Assembly: GCA_034521495.1 (NCBI GenBank)
Contig: JAXHMK010000009.1
Coordinates: 186,001-250,000, forward strand
DNA: 64,000 nt
Direction of reading: 5' to 3'
Source of the DNA: Balneolaceae bacterium
Lineage (GTDB): Bacteria; Bacteroidota; Rhodothermia; Balneolales; Balneolaceae
Within the stretch, counting starts at the first letter, position 1, and each line of letters begins with the position of its first letter. The notes under the pieces are model-generated. The model was not told the DNA's origin. It saw only the letters and a program-made list of their open reading frames with translations, and ran no database searches. This document shows, in pieces, positions 27,380 through 36,812 of this stretch. Position numbers and translations under genes: made by a program.

Positions 27380-30300
27380 ATGGCTTTATTTCAGCGTGCG
27401 GTTTTAGACAAATATATATCGGGAATTGATGAGGCGGAACTTGAAGCGGCCTGGGAACGGTTCACTTCTCATTTTCACAATCCGGAGATCCAACAGAATA
27501 TTCGGAAGGCAAAAGAGGAATCGTATCAGGAGGGATTTCTGGAAGACTTGTTTGTGAAGGTGCTGGGATACACCAAGAGTCCCGCACCCGGGTATAACCT
27601 GGTGGCGGAACAAAAGAATCTCACCGATGCCAAAAAAGCGGATGGTGCACTGCTGGACGGCGATAAAGTCCACGGGGTGATTGAACTGAAGGGCACCGAA
27701 ACCACCGATCTCTCAAAAGTGGAACCGCAGGCGTTTGGGTACAAGAACAAACAGCCGGATGCTCTCTACGTCATCATCTCCAACTTTGAGAAGCTGCGGT
27801 TTTATATCGACAATGCGGTGGATTTCATCGAGTTCAATCTCTTTCAGCTGAGTAAAGATGAGTTCAAAGTGCTGTGGCTGTGCCTGGGCTATCCCAATTT
27901 TGAGCAGGGCCTGCCAAAGAAGATGAAAGATGCCTCGCTGGCCGAGGAAGAGAACGTCACCAAAAAGCTGTACAAAGATTATTCCGAATTCAAACACGAC
28001 ATATTCGAGAGCGTCAAAGAGCACAACCCGGAACATGATCCTCTTCTGCTGTTCAAGAAAACTCAGAAACTGCTGGACCGGTTTTTGTTTATCTTTTTTG
28101 CCGAAGACCGCCTGCTTCTCCCGCCCAATTCTATTCGCGAAATTATTAAGCAGTGGATGGATCTGCGCGACAAATACGATGCGTACGTTCCGCTGTACGA
28201 CCGATTTAAACTATACTTTAGCTATTTAAATACAGGCCGGAATGAACCGGGTAAATCAGAAATCTTCGCCTACAACGGCGGACTGTTTGCTGAGGATGAG
28301 ATCCTGGACAACCTCACGATTGATGATGAACTGCTCTACAAACACGCCTCCCAGCTCAGCCATTACGATTTTGAGAGCGAAGTGGACGTCAACATCCTCG
28401 GGCATATTTTTGAGCATTCGCTGAACGAGATTGAGGAGATCAACGCCGAGCTGAAGGGCGAAGAGGTGGACACCTCCAAAACCCGCCGAAAGAAAGACGG
28501 GGTGTTTTATACGCCCAAATACATCACCAAGTATATTGTAGAGCATACGGTGGGCAAGTTGTGCGAGGAGAAGAAAGCCGAGCTGGATATTGCCGATGAG
28601 CGCTTTATTGAATCCAAAAGAAGAACCAAAAAAGGTATTGCCGATCTGCAAAACTACCGGGATTGGCTGCTGAACCTGACCATTTGCGACCCGGCCTGTG
28701 GCAGCGGCGCGTTTCTGAACCAGGCGCTGGAGTTCCTGATTGCCGAGCACAAGTACATTGATGAACTCCAGGCCAAATACCACGGGGAATCGTTGGTGCT
28801 GTCGGACATTGAAAACCAGATTTTGGAGAACAACCTGTTTGGGGTGGATATTAACGAGGAGTCGGTGGAGATTGCCAAGCTGAGCCTCTGGCTGCGCACC
28901 GCCCAAAAAGGACGGCAACTCACCTCGCTGAACGACAACATTAAATGCGGCAACTCGCTGATTGACGATCCCGACGTGGCCGGCGACAAAGCCTTCGACT
29001 GGGAAGAAGAATTCCCATCTGTTTTTGAAAATGGTGGGTTTGATGTGGTGATTGGGAATCCGCCTTATGTGAGAATTCAGAGACGATTAGAAGAATACTT
29101 AGGCTGATTTCGAGATACATGAATATGAGACTTTATCAGCACAGGTAGATTATGATATTGTATTTCTTGTATGAAAGAGCATTTGAATCTGATCAAAACC
29201 GAATGGGCAATTTATTGTATATCATGTCCAATAAATTTGGTTGACAACTGAATATGGAAAAGTACTGCGAAAATTTTTATCACCAAAGAATGTGATACAG
29301 ATTATTAGATTTTGGTGATCTGTCAGGTTTTTGAAGGATGCCACGACATACACCTGTATTTATTGCTAGCAAGAATGATAAGTCAAATAGATGAGTTTAA
29401 TATAGCTATTGATATCAAAGTGAAGACAATTGTCAATACTATTGATTCGATCGAATTTAGAGAAATTTATCTATAAAGTGAATTTAATGAGTGATATGGA
29501 TCATTTCATCCAAGAAGAAAATGAAGCTTTTAGAAAAGATTAAATCAGAATTCGTATGATTCAAATGAAGTATATGATGAAAATACTAATTATAGGATTA
29601 AAAACAGGTTTTACTAAAGCATTATGTATCTCAGAAGAGAAATAGAAAAATTCTGAATTCAGATGAAAGACTCTATGAAGAATGAAGAGATTATAAATAC
29701 ATGTCATATTCTACAAAGGAATGATATGTAATTTCTACATAGTCAGATAAGAAATGACTGAACTCAGATGACTTGAAGTATATTTAGAAGAGAACATTGG
29801 ATCTTGTTAAAGAGAAATGAAAATCTTGTAAGAAAATGAAGAGACTTATTGGTGACAGAAAGGAATAGAAAAATAGATAAAGGAATGGTTTTGATGAGAA
29901 CAAGATTAATGAGTATCATGATATTTGAGAAGCCAAAATATAATGTATCAGATATTTCATAGTCGAACATGTTTCATTTATGATGAACAAGGATTGTTAT
30001 ATGCAATAATTCTATGCTGTATTAATACCTACTATCAAGACAAGAACTTTGTTGGTATTTTAAATTCTAATTATTGGTTTGGTAATTATGAAATATCTGT
30101 ACCGTAATTAGAGGATGGTATATCAGAATTAATAACGAAATATTTTAGACAAATTCCTATTCCAGAATTAAATGAAAAACTAGATGAGTTGATAGAGAAA
30201 ACTGAATCTGAATTGAATAATGATCTTCAATACAGAATACTGATTCAAGTAAATCTTATGAATTATTGTTATCCAAATTCGACATCGAAAAACTAAGCCG

Positions 30301-30538
30301 GAAACTCCAAAGCTGGCACGAGCTCACCGGCAAGCAATTCCTGAAAGAGCTGAAAAAGAAAAAGGTCAAACTCAGCCTCGAAGAAGAAGCCGAATGGCTC
30401 GACTACTTCACCCAACAAAAAGCCAAAGCCGACGACCTAAAATCCCAAATCGCCCAAACCGATGCCGAGATTGATGCGATGGTGTATGAGTTGTATGGGT
30501 TGAGTGAGGAGGAGGTTAGAGTTGTGGAGGGGGGTTAA
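27380..30538 (+). pseudogene. Type IIG restriction-modification protein (Eco57I-like methylase/nuclease), middle-to-C-terminal part frame-broken
   Basis: A single-chain enzyme that methylates adenine and cuts DNA. The intact first 575 residues hold a PD-(D/E)xK nuclease (D88, then E102-L-K104 in GVIELKGTET), methylase motif I (DPACGSGAFLNQ, about residue 436) and motif IV (VIGNPPYVRI, about 560). From 29100 to 30260 the DNA becomes AT-rich and the frame changes many times. Recognisable pieces remain in different frames: YFLYERAFESDQN, TTEYGKVLRKFLSPKNVIQI, DERLYEE, KYILEENIGS, IMYQIFHSRTCFIYDEQG, NFVGILNSNYW, YFRQIPIPELNE. The last 90 codons (30266-30538, FDIEKLSRKLQSWHELTGKQ) are open again and GC-rich. 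As read, the specificity domain cannot be made. Confidence 0.85.
29108..30265 (+). other. Degenerate AT-rich specificity segment inside the type IIG gene
   Basis: About 1.16 kb of low GC content sitting between GC-richer parts of the same gene. Fragments of the target-recognition and TaqI-like C-terminal region can be read in all three forward frames, with a shift roughly every 30-120 bases, but codon content is otherwise sensible. This marks either an exchanged specificity domain that has decayed or a patch of poor sequence quality. Confidence 0.75.
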
Positions 30539-30567
30539 TTATCATTTTAAATGATTACATTTGAAAT

Positions 30568-33252
30568 ATGAATAAAAAATCTCAGACATACGATTTATTT
30601 AAACACGGAAGCCAATGGCTTAGAGCTGATTTCCATTTGCATACCAAAGCTGATAAAGAAGCATTTAAGGAGTGGGATGAAACAACAAAAAGATCGTTTA
30701 AAAAAGAATATGTTGCTCGCTTAAAGGAAGAGAATATCCATGTAGGTGTAATAACGAATCACAATAAATTTGATTTGGGGGAATACAAGTCGTTGGCACA
30801 AGAAGCAAGGAAAAACGAAATTTTCTTGTTACCCGGAGTAGAATTTTCTGTAAATGACGGACAAAGTGGAGTTCATGTTTGTATTGTTTTTGATCCTGAT
30901 AGCTGGTTAACTGATGGCGACGATTTTATTCAGAGATTGTTAAACAGAGGGTTTCCAGCTTTAGCAAAAGAACAAAGAGAGAATAGAAATGCCCATAGTG
31001 ATTGGGGATTAAAAGAATTATTAAAGAAACTGGATGAAGAAAAAAGACATCACCATCGGGAATCTTTTGTGGTACTGGCACATGTAAATCAAGAAAAGGG
31101 TTTTTTTAACGAGATTAAGAAAACAAGAATTACTGATATTTTTGAGGAATCCGTTTTTAAAGAATATGTATTGGGATTTCAAAAAGTTACGAGTAAAGAT
31201 TCCTTACAACTCATTAATGAATGTTGGGGAAACTCTTCACCAGCGTTTGTGGAAGGTTCGGATTGTAAATCCTTAGATGAGATAGGTAAAACAAGAAGTT
31301 GGGAAAATGAAGAGAAGAAGAGCTTTATAAAAATCGGAGACTTTAATTTTTTGTCCGTTAAATATGCATTGATGGATAAAAAGAGAAATACCGTAGCAAA
31401 GACACATCCAGTACCCACACATTCCAGAATAAAACGGGTTTGGTTTGAGACTGCTTTCGGTGCTCCATTATCAGGCAAAGAACTGTTATTAAATGATGAT
31501 TTGAATTCACTGATTGGTATCAGGGGCAGCGGTAAATCAACCATTTTAGAGACTATAAGGTACGGAGTAGGAAAAAATATTGATGCTCAGACAAGTAAGG
31601 ATGTAGATTATAAAAACCGGCTCGTACAGCGGACATTAAAAAGTGGTGGAAAAGTACTTGTTGAGATCGAAACCAAGCATGGGCAAAATTACCGTGTTGA
31701 ACGAATTTTTGGTGAGCGTCCGTCTATATTTCGAGACGGTGTAAAGCTCCCGGATTTTACTGTCGATGAAAATATTCTAAGTGTTCTGTACTTCGGGCAG
31801 AAAGACCTATCGGAAATCGGAACGGAAGGGTTTAGTCAAAATTTGATGGAGAAATTTTTCGGGTCAAATGTAGGCCCTATCCGGGAGCAAATTGATAGTA
31901 AAGTCAAAGAGATTCTTCGGATGATATCGGAAATAAAACGATTAAATGAATTATCCGATACCATTCAGGAGACTAAGGAAGAGATCGCTGCTTTGAAGGA
32001 ACGAATGGAGATTTTCAAAAAGAAAAAAATCGATGAAAAGCTTGAACGTCAGGTTCTTTTTAATAAAGACCGCAATCATTTAAATCAGATGAGCGAAACG
32101 GGGGAAAGTTTTGTATCTGCTCTTAGACGAACAATTACGGAATATCAGGAAGGCATCGAGGAGTTAAAGAATTATAACAGCAAAGAAAATGAAAAGCTGT
32201 TTGAAGAGGCATTCAAAAGGTGGGAATCCTTCATCAAAAAAATTGATAAAATAAAAGCCATTTTGGATGATGTTGATAAAGACCTGGAACATATAGGTAA
32301 GTATGGAGAAGAGCTTAGAAAACGTACGGAAAAATTACAGGATGAATTCGCTGAAATTAAAAGGTCAATCGATTTAAAAGATCTAAACCCGGATGACTAT
32401 GTTAAGTTCAGTAAGCGCCATAACCTGCTGGAAACTAAATTAAAAGAGTTAGAAAAAAGAGAACGTAAACGTGAAGATTTAAAAAGAAATCTTAATCGTG
32501 AATTAAGCCAGCTCAAAGAACTATGGCATGAGGAATATCAAACCTTTCAAGAATCCATTGATGAGCTAAACAACAGAGACCTCTCTATAAAAGTGGAATT
32601 AGTTTACAGAGGCGATAAATCCGCTTTCCAGGAATTTATAAAGAACACGGTACAAGGATCAGGTATAACCAGTAGAAAGATTGAACAATTAACTGAGGCG
32701 TACAATGATCCCATAGATATATACTTTGATTTGGATAATGAGCGTTCTGAGTTACATCAAATTCTTTCGGGCGGAACTCATTTGGCAAAATTCAAAGAAT
32801 ATTTTCAACAAAACATGAGCGCGGCACTTACCTTTCAAGTACCAAATCGTTTTGTGTTACGATATCATGGAAAGGATATAAAAGGCCATTCACTGGGCCA
32901 ACGTGCATCTGCTATTATGGTTTTCTTACTTGCACGACAAGAAAATGATGTGATAATCATTGATCAACCCGAAGATGATATTGATAACCAGTCGATATAT
33001 CGGGATGTTATTAGTGAATTGAACAACTTAAAGGGAAAGACTCAATTTATCTTTGCTACACACAATCCAAATATCCCTGTTTTAGGAGAAAGCGAGCAAG
33101 TGTTTGTGTGTGATTACGAAGGAGAATCTTTATCAGTTGATACCGGAAGTATTGATACGGAAAAAACCCAAACCGCCATCATTGATATTATGGAAGGTGG
33201 AAGAGAAGCATTTGAACAACGCGAAAGAAAATATCAGGAATGGATGCATTAG
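30568..33252 (+). CDS. PHP-domain AAA/SMC-like ATPase (TrlF-like)
   Basis: 894 residues. The N-terminal PHP (polymerase/histidinol phosphatase) metal-hydrolase domain is seen in DFHLHTKAD (residues about 18-26), VITNHNKFD and LLPGVEFSV. An ABC/SMC-type ATPase follows: Walker A GIRGSGKST at about 317-325, a long charged coiled coil at about 430-690, a signature-like HSLGQRASAIMVFLLA near 775, Walker B VIIIDQPEDDIDNQ near 793 and a histidine switch FATHNPNIPVL. PHP plus SMC-like ATPase is typical of defence-type effectors that could cleave nucleic acid or nucleotides. It starts 29 bp after the methylase gene and overlaps the next gene by 13 bp. Confidence 0.85.
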   Translation: MNKKSQTYDLFKHGSQWLRADFHLHTKADKEAFKEWDETTKRSFKKEYVARLKEENIHVGVITNHNKFDLGEYKSLAQEARKNEIFLLPGVEFSVNDGQSGVHVCIVFDPDSWLTDGDDFIQRLLNRGFPALAKEQRENRNAHSDWGLKELLKKLDEEKRHHHRESFVVLAHVNQEKGFFNEIKKTRITDIFEESVFKEYVLGFQKVTSKDSLQLINECWGNSSPAFVEGSDCKSLDEIGKTRSWENEEKKSFIKIGDFNFLSVKYALMDKKRNTVAKTHPVPTHSRIKRVWFETAFGAPLSGKELLLNDDLNSLIGIRGSGKSTILETIRYGVGKNIDAQTSKDVDYKNRLVQRTLKSGGKVLVEIETKHGQNYRVERIFGERPSIFRDGVKLPDFTVDENILSVLYFGQKDLSEIGTEGFSQNLMEKFFGSNVGPIREQIDSKVKEILRMISEIKRLNELSDTIQETKEEIAALKERMEIFKKKKIDEKLERQVLFNKDRNHLNQMSETGESFVSALRRTITEYQEGIEELKNYNSKENEKLFEEAFKRWESFIKKIDKIKAILDDVDKDLEHIGKYGEELRKRTEKLQDEFAEIKRSIDLKDLNPDDYVKFSKRHNLLETKLKELEKRERKREDLKRNLNRELSQLKELWHEEYQTFQESIDELNNRDLSIKVELVYRGDKSAFQEFIKNTVQGSGITSRKIEQLTEAYNDPIDIYFDLDNERSELHQILSGGTHLAKFKEYFQQNMSAALTFQVPNRFVLRYHGKDIKGHSLGQRASAIMVFLLARQENDVIIIDQPEDDIDNQSIYRDVISELNNLKGKTQFIFATHNPNIPVLGESEQVFVCDYEGESLSVDTGSIDTEKTQTAIIDIMEGGREAFEQRERKYQEWMH

Positions 33253-34406
33253 AACTTTTAGAAATAGTTGAGCGTGGGGAAGATTCCCAGCATCAATTTA
33301 AGCGTAATATCACGAATGAAACCTCAATGGCTACTGAGCTTGCTGCATTTTCCAATTCGCGGGGCGGATTATTAATAATAGGTGTTGACGATGATGGGAC
33401 GATTGCTGGTCTATCGAACGAAGATATTGGCAGACTTAATAACATGATTTCAAATGCTTCTTCCTCTCACATTAGAAATCCGATTAACCCAACAAACGAA
33501 AATATTAAGTTGGAAGACGGATTGGTGATGGTGGTAACTGTCTCAGAAGGTTTTGATAAGCCATATATAACAAATGAGGGAGCGATTTGGGTTAGAAGTG
33601 GTGCAGATAAGAGAAAAGTTACATCGAAAGAAGAATTAAGGCGTTTATTCTCAGAAAGCGATCTGCTGCATGCCGGCGAGATTCCAATTAGTGATTCTAC
33701 CATTAATGATATAGACGAAGATTTTTTTGATGAATTTTACCAAGATGTATATGACCGGTCTTTGGATGATGAAGAGAAGCCTCTTTTGCAACTCATACAA
33801 AACATGAATTTGGCAAAGGAAGATCACTTGAATTTGGCAGGGTTGTTACTCTTTGGTGAGAACCCTCAAAAATATAAACCTCAATTCATTGTAAAAGCTG
33901 TTTATTTTGATGGAAACGAGCCAACTTCTGATAAATATTTCGATAGTGAGGATATTGGAGGCAGACTTTCAAATCAATATGTAATGGCATTGGCGTTTCT
34001 GAAAAGAAACCTTGTTAGGGAGCAAAATGGACAGGGAAGAAATACGACCGGAGAATTGGAAATTCCTGAAATTGTACTTGAAGAACTATTGGTAAATGCT
34101 ATTATTCACCGGAATTATTTTATTGACGCCCCAATTCGAGTTTTTATGTTTGAAAACAGAGTTGAGATTATTTCACCTGGTGTACTTCCCAATCATATGA
34201 CTGAAGAAAATGCCAAGAGTGGAGTGTCCATACAGCGTAATCCTGTTATTTCATCATTTGTAACAAAAGCAAAACCACCTATTGGTTTGCCTTATAGAGG
34301 AATTGGTACAGGTATTCAAAGAGCATACAAGGAATTTTCAGAAATTGAGTTATTCAACGATCAAGATAACAACCAGTTTATCGTCACAATCAATCGAACG
34401 AATTAG
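33240..34406 (+). CDS. AlbA_2 (Schlafen-type) and HATPase-domain protein
   Basis: 388 residues. The N-terminal half is the AlbA_2/divergent AAA_4 domain of bacterial Schlafen-like proteins: EDSQHQFKRNITNETSMATE, LAAFSNSRGGLLIIGVDDDG, YITNEGAIWVRSGADKR. The C-terminal half has a HATPase-like region (ELLVNAIIHRNYFIDAPIRV, ENRVEIISPGVLP, YRGIGTGIQRA). Such proteins are described as transcription regulators or nucleic-acid binding proteins and are common beside restriction systems. It begins inside the 3' end of the PHP-ATPase gene (13-bp overlap), so the two are translationally coupled and probably act together. Confidence 0.85.
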   Translation: MDALELLEIVERGEDSQHQFKRNITNETSMATELAAFSNSRGGLLIIGVDDDGTIAGLSNEDIGRLNNMISNASSSHIRNPINPTNENIKLEDGLVMVVTVSEGFDKPYITNEGAIWVRSGADKRKVTSKEELRRLFSESDLLHAGEIPISDSTINDIDEDFFDEFYQDVYDRSLDDEEKPLLQLIQNMNLAKEDHLNLAGLLLFGENPQKYKPQFIVKAVYFDGNEPTSDKYFDSEDIGGRLSNQYVMALAFLKRNLVREQNGQGRNTTGELEIPEIVLEELLVNAIIHRNYFIDAPIRVFMFENRVEIISPGVLPNHMTEENAKSGVSIQRNPVISSFVTKAKPPIGLPYRGIGTGIQRAYKEFSEIELFNDQDNNQFIVTINRTN

Positions 34407-34527
34407 TGTTTTAATTAGTGCGTCCGAACCCCAACAGTTTGATTGTTCAACATAGCGATTCATTTATTCAACTCTTCTGGGAAAAGACATTTTTCATATC
34501 ATAATTCATTTTCAACAAGCAAAAAAA

Positions 34528-35415
34528 ATGTACTACCGCAGAAAAATACTGCTCTCGTTATTAGAAGTGTTTGACAACGAACTGGAAAAAATCCGGCTGC
34601 AAAAGCTGCTGCTGCTCTTTACACAAAAGCAGGAAAAACCGGCCTATGATTTTGTGCCTTATAAATTTGGCTGTTTTTCGTTTCATGCCAACGCCGATTT
34701 GCATACCATGACCAAGTACGAACAGGTGAGTAAGCAGAAGAAAAAATGGGTGCGGACAGAGAAAAAATCATGGCTGAATGAGTTAAAATCTGAAGATCGC
34801 CAGGTGCTTTTTGAAATTAAAAAAGACTATGGAAATAAATCGGTACAGGAGTTGCTGGAAATCACCTACAAAAATTACCCGTACTATGCACTAAACAGTA
34901 CCATTATAGATGATGTTCTGGAAGAAGAGGAACAGCAAAATGTGAAGGCTTTGCGGGAGAATGCACCTGAGCAACCGTGTCTGTTTACAATTGGGTACGA
35001 AGGGATTTCACTGGAAGCCTACCTGAATAAACTGATCAAAAACGGGGTAAACGCACTACTTGATGTTCGAAAAAACGCCATGAGTATGAAGTATGGATTT
35101 AACAAAAGTCAGCTTAAAAATGCCTGTGAAGGTGTGGGAATAACATACCTGCATTTTTCAGAAGTGGGAATCAAATCTTCAAAACGAAAGGAACTAAATT
35201 CGCAGGACGATTACGACCGGTTGTTTGAGGACTACAAACAATCGGTTCTCCCCAAAACGGCCGATACCCAAAAAGAAATTGCAAACGCGATTGAAACCTA
35301 TAAACGCGTAGCGCTCACCTGTTTTGAAGCCGACAGTTGCCAGTGCCACCGTCGTCCGCTCGCAGAATTTATCAATCAGCATCAGGAGCTTAAACTTGAA
35401 CTAATACACCTGTAA
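34528..35415 (+). CDS. DUF488 protein with an N-terminal SocA/DUF4065-like extension
   Basis: 295 residues. Residues about 150-295 are a DUF488 domain: LFTIGYEGISLEAYLNKLI, ALLDVRKNAMSMKYGFNK, YLHFSEVGI and a final cysteine-rich VALTCFEADSCQCHRRPLAE. The first 130 residues (LEKIRLQKLLLLFTQKQEKP, VPYKFGCFSFHA) resemble the SocA/DUF4065 helical fold seen in antitoxin-like and phage-linked proteins. DUF488 has no agreed function. It starts 122 bp after the AlbA_2 gene and its stop codon directly abuts the start of the next gene. Confidence 0.75.
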   Translation: MYYRRKILLSLLEVFDNELEKIRLQKLLLLFTQKQEKPAYDFVPYKFGCFSFHANADLHTMTKYEQVSKQKKKWVRTEKKSWLNELKSEDRQVLFEIKKDYGNKSVQELLEITYKNYPYYALNSTIIDDVLEEEEQQNVKALRENAPEQPCLFTIGYEGISLEAYLNKLIKNGVNALLDVRKNAMSMKYGFNKSQLKNACEGVGITYLHFSEVGIKSSKRKELNSQDDYDRLFEDYKQSVLPKTADTQKEIANAIETYKRVALTCFEADSCQCHRRPLAEFINQHQELKLELIHL

Positions 35416-36255
35416 ATGACCTATGAGAAAAAACGAGAGAAAGTACTTGTAACCGTTAAAACCTATCCAACACTTTCGGGGAAATATGATGAGTTGGTTT
35501 GTACGGCTGGTTTTCGGGAAGACGGGAGCTGGGTGCGCATTTATCCCATTCCTTTTAGAAAAAAATCCTATGAAGAACAGTACAGCAAATACGACTGGAT
35601 TGAGATGGACTTGATCAAAAACACCAGTGACTTCCGTCCTGAAAGTTATCGCCCCTACTCTCACGATTCAGAAATCAAGATTGTTGGGCATATCGGTACC
35701 GGGAAGAAAAGAGATTGGGCAGTTCGTAAAGAGATTGTGCTTCAACAGGTGTATGATGATTTGTCTGTGCTTATAGAAGAAGCAAAAGACAAAGAAAAAT
35801 GCACCTCTCTGGCTGTCTTTAAACCCACAAAAATTTTGGATTTTACTGTAGAAGAAGTAGAACGGGAGTGGGACAAAAAGAAAATTGAAAAGCTAAAAGC
35901 TAATCGGGATCAAACAGGCTTATTCGAAAATCCGGAAGATCCGTTTGAAGTGGTGGATAAACTGCCCTATAAATTCAAATACGTGTTTGAGGATTGTAAA
36001 GGCAAAGTTAGCCGGACGATGATTGAAGATTGGGAAATCGGGCAGCTTTACTGGAACAGCCTGCGGCGTCATGAAGGAGATGAGAAATTAGCAATAGAAG
36101 ATGTCCGCAAGAAATACTTCGATGACTTTGCCAAAACCAAAGACCTGTATTTTTATTTGGGAACTACGCAGATCCATCATTTTACAGCCAGGAATCCATT
36201 TGTGATTATCGGGACGTTTCACCCGCCAGAAACAGATCAGATTTCACTTTTTTGA
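35416..36255 (+). CDS. Unrecognised protein coupled to the DUF488 gene
   Basis: 279 residues with no family I recognise. The ATG follows the DUF488 stop codon with no gap, so the two are surely co-translated. Notable parts: an early strand-rich segment KVLVTVKTYPTLSGKYDELV with VCTAGFREDGSWVRIYPIPF, a charged middle (VEREWDKKKIEKLKANRDQT) and a C-terminal WEIGQLYWNSLRR and YFYLGTTQIHHFTARNPFVI. No signal or membrane segment. The N-terminal strand pattern looks like a small nucleic-acid-binding fold, but I cannot confirm it. Confidence 0.7.
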   Translation: MTYEKKREKVLVTVKTYPTLSGKYDELVCTAGFREDGSWVRIYPIPFRKKSYEEQYSKYDWIEMDLIKNTSDFRPESYRPYSHDSEIKIVGHIGTGKKRDWAVRKEIVLQQVYDDLSVLIEEAKDKEKCTSLAVFKPTKILDFTVEEVEREWDKKKIEKLKANRDQTGLFENPEDPFEVVDKLPYKFKYVFEDCKGKVSRTMIEDWEIGQLYWNSLRRHEGDEKLAIEDVRKKYFDDFAKTKDLYFYLGTTQIHHFTARNPFVIIGTFHPPETDQISLF

Positions 36256-36812
36256 TAAGTACTAAATAGTACTAAAGAATTACTTACACGAGGCTTTGTT
36301 CGAAAAGAACAAGCTTTAATTACGCCATGCAACTCTCCAGGAATCCGAAAAGCACGGATGCTCTGGCAGGTTGCTGGACGAAGAACCTGGCAGAGCACGC
36401 AGCGGAGCGGAGTTCCTGCAAGAGTTCGGATGTTTGCTTCAAAACGTACCCAACGTAAATGGGGGTACGCAACTCTGCCAGGAATCTGAAAAACACAGAT
36501 GCTCTGGCAGATTGCTGATTTGAGAACCTGACAGGTACTGGTGTTTTTTATGCGATATGGCACTAACAACGGGATCTCTCCGTGGCAAGAGTCGCTAAAC
36601 CCATACTTAATTTTATGTCAATAGATACGGTGCTCCCCTTTTATTGACAGGTTTTAATCACACCCGCCTCAAAATATAAAACCAGCCTTGAATATTGTGT
36701 CAAAAGCAATTTGAAGAACATCTGGTTTGATTCTCCTATTTTATCCATTTAATTGGTTGAGATTTTTTAAATTTAAACTATATATAAAATTGCTCACTCA
36801 ACCATAAATACC
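36256..36812. other. Intergenic region with REP-like array and putative promoter
   Basis: 557 bp between the defence-like genes and the second sugar pair. It holds array B (36329-36515) and then AT-rich sequence (36690-36812) before the oxidoreductase start, with no open frame that looks coding. Confidence 0.55.
36329..36515. repeat. REP-like hairpin array B
   Basis: Z unit 36329-36374 (GCAACTCTCCAGGAATCC ... CTGGCAGGTTGC), Y unit 36383-36430 (GAACCTGGCAGAGCACGC ... CTGCAAGAGTTCGGA) and Z unit 36469-36515. Nearly identical in parts to array A at 26894-27315. Together the two arrays bracket the 27380-36255 gene block. Confidence 0.85.

Noticed and set aside
29764-30107. Separate small genes in the AT-rich methylase segment
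   Set aside because: The plus-strand piece matches the C-terminal specificity part of the type IIG protein; the minus-strand piece is its shadow.
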